A stretch of 5,877 nt of DNA from Nodosilinea sp. BSH.14 (GTDB lineage: Bacteria; Cyanobacteriota; Cyanobacteriia; Phormidesmidales; Phormidesmidaceae): NCBI GenBank assembly GCA_023264315.1, contig JALQST010000218.1, forward strand, positions 1 to 5,877, given 5' to 3'. The position numbers and the translations under genes were made by a program. The notes beneath the pieces were generated by a model. It did not search any database. It was not told where the DNA came from and saw nothing but the letters and a program-made list of their open reading frames with translations. Shown here piece after piece: positions 1 through 4,858 of the stretch. Position 1 is the first letter of the stretch. Each line of letters starts with the position of its first letter.

Positions 1-404
1 TGGCGAATGGTGTCCATCACCCGCACAAACCAGCTTGCTCCATGGTCGGGCAGGTCATCCCGCGCCACGGAGGTGAGCACCACATAGCGCAGCCCCAACA
101 GCCGCACCGACTCCGCCACCTTCTCCGGCTCGTGGGGGTCGAGGGCCATGGGGGCGTGGCCCTTGTCCACCTGGCAAAAAGCACAGGCCCGCGTACACAC
201 CGCCCCCATCAACAAAAAGGTGGCGGTGCGGTTGGCATAGCATTCCCCCCGGTTGGGGCAACGGCCCTCTTCGCAAATGGTGTGAATCTGGCGCTGCTTA
301 ATGATCCGCTGCACGGTGGAAATTTGGCTGGCGTTGCCGATGGGGCGGCGCAACCAATCGGGCATTCGGGCAAGGTCGTCGCGCAGGGGATGGGGGGCGG
401 CCAT
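1..404 (-). CDS. lipA: Lipoyl synthase (radical SAM), N-terminal part, truncated by window edge
   Basis: Inserts two sulfur atoms into protein-bound octanoyl groups (on the octanoylated E2 or H subunits of 2-oxoacid dehydrogenases and the glycine cleavage system) to make lipoyl cofactors; cytosolic. The first 134 residues are visible. They contain the LipA-specific auxiliary 4Fe-4S motif C-X4-C-X5-C (Cys44, Cys49, Cys55 in CEEGRCPNRGEC) and the radical-SAM motif C-X3-C-X2-C (Cys70, Cys74, Cys77 in CTRACAFC). The family block TSVARDDLPDHGA follows; many members have DGGA where this has DHGA. The ATG at 404 is the only standard start after an in-frame TAG 39 nt upstream. An internal ATG at codon 14 (MPDWLRRPIG) is a possible alternative because many relatives begin near there. 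No clear Shine-Dalgarno precedes 404. The gene begins 23 nt after the folB stop, so it is probably translated from the same mRNA. The remaining C-terminal half lies beyond the left edge. Identification is secure; whether it is the first or second cyanobacterial lipA paralogue cannot be told. Confidence 0.95.
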   Translation of the reverse strand, partial: MAAPHPLRDDLARMPDWLRRPIGNASQISTVQRIIKQRQIHTICEEGRCPNRGECYANRTATFLLMGAVCTRACAFCQVDKGHAPMALDPHEPEKVAESVRLLGLRYVVLTSVARDDLPDHGASWFVRVMDTIR

Positions 405-427
405 GGAATTGATCGGGATCGTCCAAC

Positions 428-805
428 TTACCCCTGCATTCTATCGCGGGTAATCTCCACCGCCACCTGGCCGCTAAAGTCGGGAATGGGGGGCGTGGGT
501 TTGGTGAGCTTGACCCGCACCCGATGCAGCCGTTCATCGGTTGCGAGGGCCATTTGGGCAATTTCCCCCGCCAATCGTTCAATCAGGGCAAACCGCCGTT
601 CGCGGATGATGCGCTGGGTGTGTTCCACCACGGTGCAGTAGTTGTGGGTGTCGGGCAGATGATCGCTCTGGCAGGGCAGGGACAGATCGAGGTAGAGGGT
701 AATCTCCGCCTCAAACCATTGCCCCAGAACGGTTTCCTCCGGCAGGGCTCCGGTATAGCCATAGGCACGAATGCCGGTCAGGTGAATGGCGTCGAGGGAA
801 TCCAT
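428..805 (-). CDS. folB: Dihydroneopterin aldolase
   Basis: Cleaves 7,8-dihydroneopterin to 6-hydroxymethyl-7,8-dihydropterin and glycolaldehyde in folate (tetrahydrofolate) biosynthesis; a small cytosolic oligomeric enzyme. The product has 125 residues, close to the usual ~120. Family landmarks run in order: the N-terminal strand DAIHLTGIRAYGYTG, the PEE segment that supplies the active-site glutamate, DHLPDTHNY with the conserved tyrosine, LIERLAGEIA, and the lysine-proline pair in KLTKPTPPIP that contains the catalytic lysine, ending in VAVEITR. The ATG at 805 is chosen because GGAG sits 5 nt upstream. An in-frame ATG at 823 (adding MINGAP) has no ribosome site and falls just beyond the stop of the upstream gene. 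The reading frame stays open much further upstream, but there it runs out of frame through the lipoprotein gene. It lies 22 nt after the lipoprotein gene and 23 nt before lipA, as the middle member of an apparent operon. Confidence 0.93.
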   Translation of the reverse strand: MDSLDAIHLTGIRAYGYTGALPEETVLGQWFEAEITLYLDLSLPCQSDHLPDTHNYCTVVEHTQRIIRERRFALIERLAGEIAQMALATDERLHRVRVKLTKPTPPIPDFSGQVAVEITRDRMQG

Positions 806-827
806 GGGGGCTCCATTGATCATCGTT

Positions 828-1583
828 CTAGTACACAAAGCGCTCAAACCGCAGGACAGGTTCGCTGGCGAGGGGCGTGTAGCTGCCGTTGTGAATTTCG
901 TAAAGGGCGAGATGGGTATCGCTGATGTGATACTGCTGGTTGCCGTCAATGGCGATGTAAATCGATTGGTTAACGGCCACATCCTCGGTGATGAGGGCTT
1001 CCTGGGTGGTTTTGTGGGTGCCCACATAGCGCAACCCCCGCGCCGTTTTACACAGGGACACCCGGTAGGACTGGGTCTCAAAAAAGGCTTCCTGCCGATC
1101 CGATCCACAGGGGGAATCGGCGGCTAGGGCAGACGACCCGACGGCGGCGGTGCTAGCGGCTGGAGCCGTGGCCGTGGCGTTGCTAATATCCACAAAATCG
1201 CCCCGCACCCAGCCCTCCCGCTCCGCGTCGGGGGCTTGGGCATAATACCAGGTGTGCCCTCCCTCCCCTTCCGCCAGCCGCAGCAGACGCATCTCATCCC
1301 CCGTCGCGCCGCTGCCGAGGATGGGCGACAGGGTGGTGGGCTGCGATCGCAGGTTAATCTGTGCCCCGGGAGTTTGGCTTATCAGTTTGGTCAGGCGCGG
1401 TGGATCGATCACCGTGGCCTGCACCCCACCCAGGGTTTCCTCAAGGGGGGCTGCCGCTGGGGCCGTGGTTGCCGCGCTGACCTCAGTATCCACGGGATCT
1501 GAGGAACTGCAACCCGCTAGCAGCAGCAGGCCAATCAGCCCAATCCCTAACCCAGGGACGTTTCCTTTCAAGGGCCACAGCAT
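828..1583 (-). CDS. SH3-domain lipoprotein with a C-terminal cyanobacterial domain
   Basis: A 251-residue predicted lipoprotein of unknown function. It has a hydrophobic N-terminus and a clear lipobox, LLAGC, with the lipidated Cys25, so the mature protein should be tethered to a membrane on the periplasmic side. A low-complexity Ala/Thr/Ser/Pro linker (about 26-60) follows. A bacterial SH3-like domain spans about 75-133, with the typical INLRSQPT start and a GWVRGDFVDI ending; such domains commonly bind peptidoglycan or peptides. After a second Ala-rich linker (134-158), a beta-rich domain (159-251) contains only two cysteines, Cys159 and Cys178, which could form a disulfide. I recall similar C-terminal domains in exported cyanobacterial proteins, but I cannot name a characterised family. 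The start is supported by GGAG 7 nt upstream of the ATG at 1583. The gene is followed by folB after 22 nt, so it probably heads the folB-lipA transcription unit, although it has no obvious functional link to them. Confidence 0.88.
   Translation of the reverse strand: MLWPLKGNVPGLGIGLIGLLLLAGCSSSDPVDTEVSAATTAPAAAPLEETLGGVQATVIDPPRLTKLISQTPGAQINLRSQPTTLSPILGSGATGDEMRLLRLAEGEGGHTWYYAQAPDAEREGWVRGDFVDISNATATAPAASTAAVGSSALAADSPCGSDRQEAFFETQSYRVSLCKTARGLRYVGTHKTTQEALITEDVAVNQSIYIAIDGNQQYHISDTHLALYEIHNGSYTPLASEPVLRFERFVY
1343..1350. repeat. HIP1 octamer
   Basis: GCGATCGC, the highly iterated palindrome of many cyanobacterial genomes, lies inside the lipoprotein gene. It supports the cyanobacterial assignment. 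Confidence 0.8.
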
Positions 1584-1752
1584 AACGTTCTCCAGGACAG
1601 TCTTTCAGGGGGACATGGAACAGCCGCCATGCTACACCATCCCTCGAAAGAGTGATCCCCCTTTCCCGGCAAAAACACGACGGCCTAGGAGACGCCCCAG
1701 AGCAGACGTCCCCTAGACCAATGGCCTGATCAGGGGCAAAACCCTTGCGGAG

Positions 1753-2247
1753 CTACAGTTCCGCGCCGAAGTCTTCCCGCAGTTTGGCTTCCTGTTCCGC
1801 CGATAGGTTCGACTGAATCAGTTCGCCCACTTCATCGGCAGCGAAGGCGTCGCTCACCTTATCCACGGTGACTTGCCCGGTGAGCAAAAACAGGGCCGAG
1901 GTGCCTTCGGTGACTTTTTCCCGCAGGTCTTTAATGAAGTCGTCGTTGATGCCGTAGTCGGTAAGTTTGCCGGACAGGGCACCCGCCGCTGCCCCCACAA
2001 TCATGCCGAACAAAGGCACTAAGAAGATGAGGCCAAACAGCATTCCCCAAAAAGCCCCACCCAGGGCACCCACGCCCACGGTGCTAACCGCCTGATAGGT
2101 TTTGGGCTTTTTGCGCCCTTCCGGCCAAGTGACCACAGCGGCATCCAAAACCTTGATGAGTTCCTGCTTTTGCAACTCTGTCAGCTTAGCCAAGGCGTTC
2201 TCTGCACCATTGGCGGTTTTAAATTTCCAAACGGTTAAAGTAGACAT
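1753..2247 (-). CDS. DUF1269 glycine-zipper membrane protein
   Basis: A 164-residue protein that matches the DUF1269 family by overall pattern. An N-terminal alpha/beta part (1-50) opens MSTLTVWKFKTANGAENAL and includes VVTWPEGRKKPKT. A Gly/Ala-rich hydrophobic segment (about 54-93) follows, with repeated G-X3-G spacing (Gly60, Gly64, Gly68, Gly72; Gly81, Gly85, Gly89, Gly93) around the hydrophobic FGLIFLVPLFGMIVG. The C-terminal part (about 97-164) contains DDFIKDLREKVTEGTSALFLL. The glycine zipper suggests tight helix packing or oligomerisation in a membrane. The biochemical role of the family is unknown, although members are often thought stress-related. GAGGA lies 7 nt before the ATG at 2247, giving a firm start. 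It is 169 bp from the lipoprotein gene downstream, so it is probably a separate unit, possibly with its own promoter near 2297-2325. Confidence 0.9.
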   Translation of the reverse strand: MSTLTVWKFKTANGAENALAKLTELQKQELIKVLDAAVVTWPEGRKKPKTYQAVSTVGVGALGGAFWGMLFGLIFLVPLFGMIVGAAAGALSGKLTDYGINDDFIKDLREKVTEGTSALFLLTGQVTVDKVSDAFAADEVGELIQSNLSAEQEAKLREDFGAEL

Positions 2248-2296
2248 GACATTTTCCTCGCTCGATGTCCGACGGAAGTCAGGCTAGCCGCTTACT

Positions 2297-2325
2297 AAGA
2301 TACGCCAGTTTCGGGCGATCCCCAA
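2297..2325 (-). promoter_or_regulatory. Possible sigma-70-type promoter for the DUF1269 gene
   Basis: Read on the minus strand, TTGGGG (2325-2320) and TATCTT (2302-2297) are separated by exactly 17 bp, resembling weak -35 and -10 hexamers. Transcription would start near 2290, giving a leader of roughly 43 nt before the ATG at 2247. The -35 matches the consensus at only three positions and the -10 at four, so this is tentative. The -35 overlaps the interrupted palindrome CCAACGCCGTTGG at 2322-2334, which could be an operator. Confidence 0.3.
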
Positions 2326-2344
2326 CGCCGTTGGCCGGTGTTTT

Positions 2345-2455
2345 CGGCGGGCGAGGGGGCCAGCCCTGGGAGGGTTAGCCTCGGGGCATAGCCGCTGGTC
2401 AACTCTCGTAGGCTGGCCCGCCGACCATGGGGTATCCCGAACCTAGGCCCCCTCG
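2345..2455. repeat. Set of overlapping, mutually exclusive inverted repeats
   Basis: This intergenic block follows the small gene ending at 2472 and precedes the DUF1269 gene (minus-strand order). Three perfect inverted pairs are visible. CGAGGGGGCC (2352-2361) pairs with GGCCCCCTCG (2446-2455), 10 bp. GGGCCAGCC (2357-2365) pairs with GGCTGGCCC (2411-2419), 9 bp. CGGCGGGC (2345-2352) pairs with GCCCGCCG (2416-2423), 8 bp. The arms overlap, so only one pairing can form at a time. No T-run follows, so a simple intrinsic terminator is not supported. It could be a 3' end structure, a processing site or chance in GC-rich sequence. Confidence 0.5.
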
Positions 2456-2471
2456 GCGAGTTTGCCGGCGG

Positions 2472-2699
2472 CTAATCAATGGTGATGGTTTGGGGGCCGC
2501 TGCCATTTTGGCCGTTTTGAGCATTGGCACCGGGGGCGGGGCTGGCTCCCTGGCGACGCAGCCAGTCTTGTACAGGATCTTCGGCGAGGTTGAGCCGCAG
2601 CAGCCCCGAGGCCACGCCCCCCAAAAAAGCCGCTGGCTGGCGCAGCAATTCCTGCATAAAGGGTGAAAGTTCGTCTAGAAACATGGGATATTCCTCCAT
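2472..2699 (-). CDS. Conserved-looking small cyanobacterial protein, unknown function
   Basis: A 75-residue protein of unknown function. Its N-terminal two thirds, FLDELSPFMQELLRQP then AAFLGGVASGLLRLNL then AEDPVQDWLRRQG, look like a compact amphipathic helical domain with a Gly-containing hydrophobic middle (Phe25-Leu38). A low-complexity Ala/Asn/Gly/Pro linker (about 51-68) follows, then a short tail GPQTITID. I recognise this pattern as resembling small hypothetical proteins in cyanobacteria, but I can assign no role. The start is uncertain. The ATG at 2699 (MEEYP) is used here. The ATG at 2684 (MFLDEL) has by far the best ribosome site, GGAGGA with 7 nt spacing, and would give 70 residues. 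An ATG at 2714 (MTGRG) has only AGG touching it. The frame stays open upstream to 2993, but that part overlaps the glycosyltransferase gene antiparallel in content and is not protein-like. It lies downstream of the glycosyltransferase gene after about 140 bp. Confidence 0.75.
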   Translation of the reverse strand: MEEYPMFLDELSPFMQELLRQPAAFLGGVASGLLRLNLAEDPVQDWLRRQGASPAPGANAQNGQNGSGPQTITID

Positions 2700-2744
2700 T
2701 CCACGCCCCGTCATCCTAGCCCGAAAGTCTGCGCCCGTAACGTG

Positions 2745-2775
2745 CCCAGCAAAATCCACCCCAGTGCCGCTGGGG
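2745..2775 (-). terminator. Possible weak terminator after the glycosyltransferase gene
   Basis: On the minus strand, a perfect 6-bp stem CCCCAG/CTGGGG (2775-2770 and 2764-2759) encloses a 5-nt loop, and ATTTTG follows a few bases later. It lies about 70 bp past the stop of the 2843-3583 gene. The T-run is short and displaced by about four bases, so termination would be inefficient at best and read-through into the small gene is plausible. Confidence 0.33.
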
Positions 2776-2842
2776 CTTGGGGGTGAGGGCGGAGGGGACT
2801 TTGTGATCGACTGATCCTCGGTCGTCGCTGGAATGTCCTGCT

Positions 2843-3583
2843 CTAGCGGGCGGAGTAGGTGAGGGATCGCCACGCAAACTGGGGTAGGGCCACCATGCGC
2901 CGCCAGCGCCAGGGTTCTTGGTAGAGCCGATAGAGCCACTCTAGGTTGGAGCGGCACATCCAGCCTGGGGCGCGGGTTTTGACACCGGCCCAAATGTCAA
3001 AGCTGCCGCCTACACCAATCCAAATGCTGTGAGGGCAGAGGTGGCGATGGTCGCGAATCCAGATCTCCTGCCGGGGCACCCCGAGACCAACCAAAATGAC
3101 GCTGGGTTGCAGATCCGCCAGCCGTTGCAGCAAGGCGGGCTGTTCCTCGGGGCTGAGGAAGCCGTGCTGGGTGCCCACAATCTGAATGCCGGGGGACTGA
3201 CGCTGCCAATGCAGCGCCGCATGATCGGTAATACCGGGGGCTCCGCCATAGAAAAAGGCGGTTTCTTGGCCGGTCAACCGTTGCAGAACCTGCCCCGCCA
3301 TTTCAATGCCGGGGGTGCGCTCCACCCGCTTGCCCTTGGCCCGAAAATACAGCACTACCCCTGCACCGTCGGGAATCACCAAATCTGCCCCCAGAATAAT
3401 GTGGCGAAGGGCGGGGTTGCGGTCGGCCTGCATGGCCATTTCGGCATTGAGGGTGACGACATGGGAGCCTTCCCCGGATCGATACTGGGCCAGTAACCAA
3501 TCCGCGTAGTCTGTCCCCACATGGACAGGGAGCCCCATGACCTTCAGAGTTTTGACTGCATCCGACCGATTTGCTAGCACCAT
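2843..3583 (-). CDS. WecG/TagA/CpsF-family glycosyltransferase
   Basis: A 246-residue GT26-family glycosyltransferase. Members add a sugar, typically N-acetylmannosamine(uronic acid) or a hexose, to an undecaprenyl-diphosphate-linked GlcNAc at the cytoplasmic membrane face, during teichoic acid, enterobacterial common antigen or exopolysaccharide assembly. The cyanobacterial substrate is not predictable here. Visible motifs are VVTLNAEMAM (Thr44, Asn46) and ADLVIPDGAGVV (Asp72). The 28-residue spacing between Thr44 and Asp72 equals that between the functional Thr and Asp of structurally studied TagA. Later come RTPGIEM (Glu where many members have Asp), FFYGG, ILVGLGVPRQEIWI, GVGGSFDIWAG, and a basic/aromatic C-terminus (NLEWLYRLYQEPWRWRRM) that fits the membrane-contacting tail of the family. 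The length is normal. The ATG at 3583 is firm: GAGGAA lies 6 nt upstream. No other polysaccharide genes are in view, so it looks like an orphan. Confidence 0.93.
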   Translation of the reverse strand: MVLANRSDAVKTLKVMGLPVHVGTDYADWLLAQYRSGEGSHVVTLNAEMAMQADRNPALRHIILGADLVIPDGAGVVLYFRAKGKRVERTPGIEMAGQVLQRLTGQETAFFYGGAPGITDHAALHWQRQSPGIQIVGTQHGFLSPEEQPALLQRLADLQPSVILVGLGVPRQEIWIRDHRHLCPHSIWIGVGGSFDIWAGVKTRAPGWMCRSNLEWLYRLYQEPWRWRRMVALPQFAWRSLTYSAR

Positions 3584-3631
3584 AGCTATTTCCTCAAGCT
3601 GCCCCTAGTATGTCCCCAGCCCTCTCCCTAG

Positions 3632-3665
3632 AAGCGACGGGATCCCCTGGGGTGCGATGTCGCTT
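3632..3665. repeat. Perfect 7-bp inverted repeat in the leader region of the glycosyltransferase gene
   Basis: AAGCGAC (3632-3638) and GTCGCTT (3659-3665) are perfect inverted copies with 20 bp between them; the interior can form a small additional CCC/GGG stem. It lies about 50-80 bp upstream of the minus-strand start at 3583, in a region between divergent genes. No T-run flanks it, so it fits an operator or mRNA leader hairpin better than a terminator. Confidence 0.4.
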
Positions 3666-3719
3666 AACCATAGAGACCATACCCCGGAATCGACCTCATT
3701 TGTTGCATTTCTCAATGAT

Positions 3720-3781
3720 TTTCTAGGGGTGGATTTCTAGGGGCGGGGCTTTCTGAAGGATTTTCCAGGAATTTCCGCCTA
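3720..3781. repeat. Degenerate tandem array of TTTCTAGGGG-like motifs upstream of the 3853 gene
   Basis: The gene-free stretch 3584-3852 contains TTTCTAGGGG twice exactly (3720-3729, 3734-3743), followed by looser versions TTTCTGAAGG (3750-3759), TTTCCAGGAA (3762-3771) and TTTCCGCCTA (3772-3781). Steps between copies are 14, 16, 12 and 10 bp. It lies 70-130 bp upstream of the plus-strand gene at 3853, where a regulator-binding array could sit. The first two copies are certain as a repeat; the regulatory role is inference. A -10-like TAGGATAAAG occurs at 3801-3810, without a convincing -35. I see no other gene in this stretch. Confidence 0.4.
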
Positions 3782-3852
3782 GCCCTGGGGCAGTGCAGGG
3801 TAGGATAAAGCTCAACTGACGCGAGATTTGGTTGGGAACCGTTGTTAGCACT

Positions 3853-4227
3853 ATGACAGAACCCCTTGCCCCCCTACCCATTACCGTCCCCCTGCCCGAC
3901 AATGCCCAACAGGAGGGAGAGTGGCTGCGATCTGTGCTGCTGCGGTGGCTAGACGCCGAGTATCTCCCGGAACCCGCCAACGCCGCCATTGCTGAACGGG
4001 TGGCCCAGGTCTTTACCCGGCAGCGCATGGAGGGCGAGGATGACCTAGGTTCGCTGGTGATGGCCATTTTGACCGAGCTGCAAGCCTTCGATTTCTCCCA
4101 AAGCTTCTATGGGGAATTTGCGGTGGCCAATGCCGTGGGAGATTTGATCTGCGATCGCCTCGGCATTGATCGCTGCTGTGGCCGATCTAGCACCCTCGAT
4201 GCCAACGAGGTCGCCAACGAGATTTAA
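3853..4227 (+). CDS. Uncharacterised cyanobacterial protein (124 aa)
   Basis: A soluble 124-residue protein with no signal peptide or membrane segment. After a Pro-rich N-terminus (about 4-15), the rest looks all-helical: EWLRSVLLRWLDAEYLPEP (23-41), IAERVAQVFTRQRMEGEDD (46-64), LGSLVMAILTELQAFDFS (65-82), SFYGEFAVANAVGDLI (84-99), and a LGIDRCCG motif with adjacent cysteines Cys108 and Cys109. The frequent acidic and aromatic residues and the RQRMEGE.DLGS block look like a conserved family I associate with cyanobacteria, but I cannot name a function. The frame can be opened at a TTG at 3832, but the ATG at 3853 (MTEPLAP) is preferred; no Shine-Dalgarno is seen for either. The gene contains a HIP1 octamer at 4151-4158. 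It is divergent from the glycosyltransferase gene and followed by a probable terminator, so it is likely monocistronic. Confidence 0.85.
   Translation: MTEPLAPLPITVPLPDNAQQEGEWLRSVLLRWLDAEYLPEPANAAIAERVAQVFTRQRMEGEDDLGSLVMAILTELQAFDFSQSFYGEFAVANAVGDLICDRLGIDRCCGRSSTLDANEVANEI
4151..4158. repeat. HIP1 octamer
   Basis: A second GCGATCGC lies inside the 3853-4227 gene. Two copies in under 6 kb is well above chance for an 8-mer, as expected in a HIP1-rich cyanobacterium. Confidence 0.8.
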
Positions 4228-4276
4228 CGAGGCGTAACGAAGCGCTTCATCCCGCTGGCTTTGCGCTAGGCTGACA

Positions 4277-4318
4277 CAGGATCTGGCCCCATCGCTCTGG
4301 GCGGAATCCTGGCTTTTT
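4277..4318 (+). terminator. Probable intrinsic terminator of the 3853-4227 gene
   Basis: CAGGAT (4277-4282) and ATCCTG (4306-4311) form a perfect 6-bp stem, with an inner GCCC/GGGC stem inside the loop. The outer stem is followed directly by GCTTTTT (4312-4318). The orientation and T-run suit termination of the plus-strand gene ending at 4227. It also separates that gene from the exported protein at 4357. A perfect 10-bp palindrome GAAGCGCTTC lies just before, at 4239-4248, without a T-run. Confidence 0.55.
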
Positions 4319-4356
4319 GATCACCCCCTTCGCCCCTAATTTCAGGCAGTTTCACC

Positions 4357-4851
4357 ATGGTTCATTCCCTTTTAGCCCTTCTTTTGGGTGTTGTTCTCAG
4401 CCTGGGTCTGTTTCCTGGCATGGCCCAAGCTGTCGGCCAGTCCGCCCTCGCCTCGGCCCCAGGATCCGCCCTCGTGGCCGCCGCCCCGGTGCCCGCTGGC
4501 GACATTAAAACCTTTGCCAAGGCCTACCAGGCTATTCAAACTATCCGCGATGGGGCCGAAGCCGATATGGTCGCCGCCGTCGAAGCCGAAGGATTCACGG
4601 TGGAGGAGTTCAACGCCCTGGCGGATCAGGCCCTAGCCGACAACAAGCCCCCTGCCGATACCGCCGTGGCCCAGCGGTTTGATGCCGCCATCGAGCGCAT
4701 TGCCACCCTGCGCCAGGGGGCCGAGGAAACCATGGTCAGCGCCATCGAAAAGACCGGGATGTCCTTGGATCGGTTTAACGACATTATGGCGCTATCCGAC
4801 CAAGACGCCGACCTCTACCAACGCATTGGCGATCAAATCAACGGTCGCTAG
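4357..4851 (+). CDS. Exported DUF4168-like protein with tandemly duplicated unit
   Basis: A 164-residue predicted exported protein of unknown function. The N-terminus is hydrophobic (LLALLLGVVLSLGLF) and ends in AQA (23-25), a good signal-peptidase I site, although the n-region has no Lys or Arg. An Ala/Pro-rich linker (26-48) leads to two helical units that align at a 55-residue period: Phe53-Leu88 and Phe108-Ile143. By my hand alignment they are identical at 15 of 36 positions, sharing F..A...I.T.R.GAE..MV.A.E..G and a terminal FN. This pattern, with a MV.AIE..G...D.FN.I half, matches the DUF4168 signature, so the protein looks like two minimal units in tandem. The C-terminus, DADLYQRIGDQI, matches the usual family end. 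The ATG at 4357 is the only standard start after an in-frame TGA at 4318; there is only a weak upstream AGG. It converges with msrA, with 7 bp between stop codons. Confidence 0.87.
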   Translation: MVHSLLALLLGVVLSLGLFPGMAQAVGQSALASAPGSALVAAAPVPAGDIKTFAKAYQAIQTIRDGAEADMVAAVEAEGFTVEEFNALADQALADNKPPADTAVAQRFDAAIERIATLRQGAEETMVSAIEKTGMSLDRFNDIMALSDQDADLYQRIGDQINGR

Positions 4852-4858
4852 CCGATGT

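Noticed and set aside
42..641. Long open frame on the plus strand (199 codons)
   Set aside because: It runs antisense across lipA and folB, both confidently identified on the minus strand. Its translation is His/Gly/Arg-rich without family features, as expected of GC-rich antisense frames.
806..1108. In-frame upstream extension of folB
   Set aside because: The frame is open, but this part overlaps the lipoprotein gene in another frame and does not look like protein. FolB has a normal length and a good ribosome site at 805.
1688..1734. Hairpin GGAGACG/CGTCCCC (1688-1713, one mismatch) and palindrome CCTGATCAGG (1725-1734) between the DUF1269 and lipoprotein genes
   Set aside because: Considered as a terminator of the DUF1269 gene, but no T-run follows on the minus strand and the first stem has a mismatch and a 12-nt loop. 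Not strong enough to call.
2700..2993. N-terminal extension of the small protein gene
   Set aside because: Most of it is an out-of-frame reading of the glycosyltransferase 3' end plus intergenic sequence, Pro/Arg-rich and unlike the conserved-looking core. A long extension is not needed, as ATGs exist at 2714, 2699 and 2684.
3723..4067. Minus-strand open frame of 114 codons
   Set aside because: Antisense to the plus-strand gene at 3853 and the repeat region. Ser/Arg-rich, low-complexity translation with no ribosome site support.
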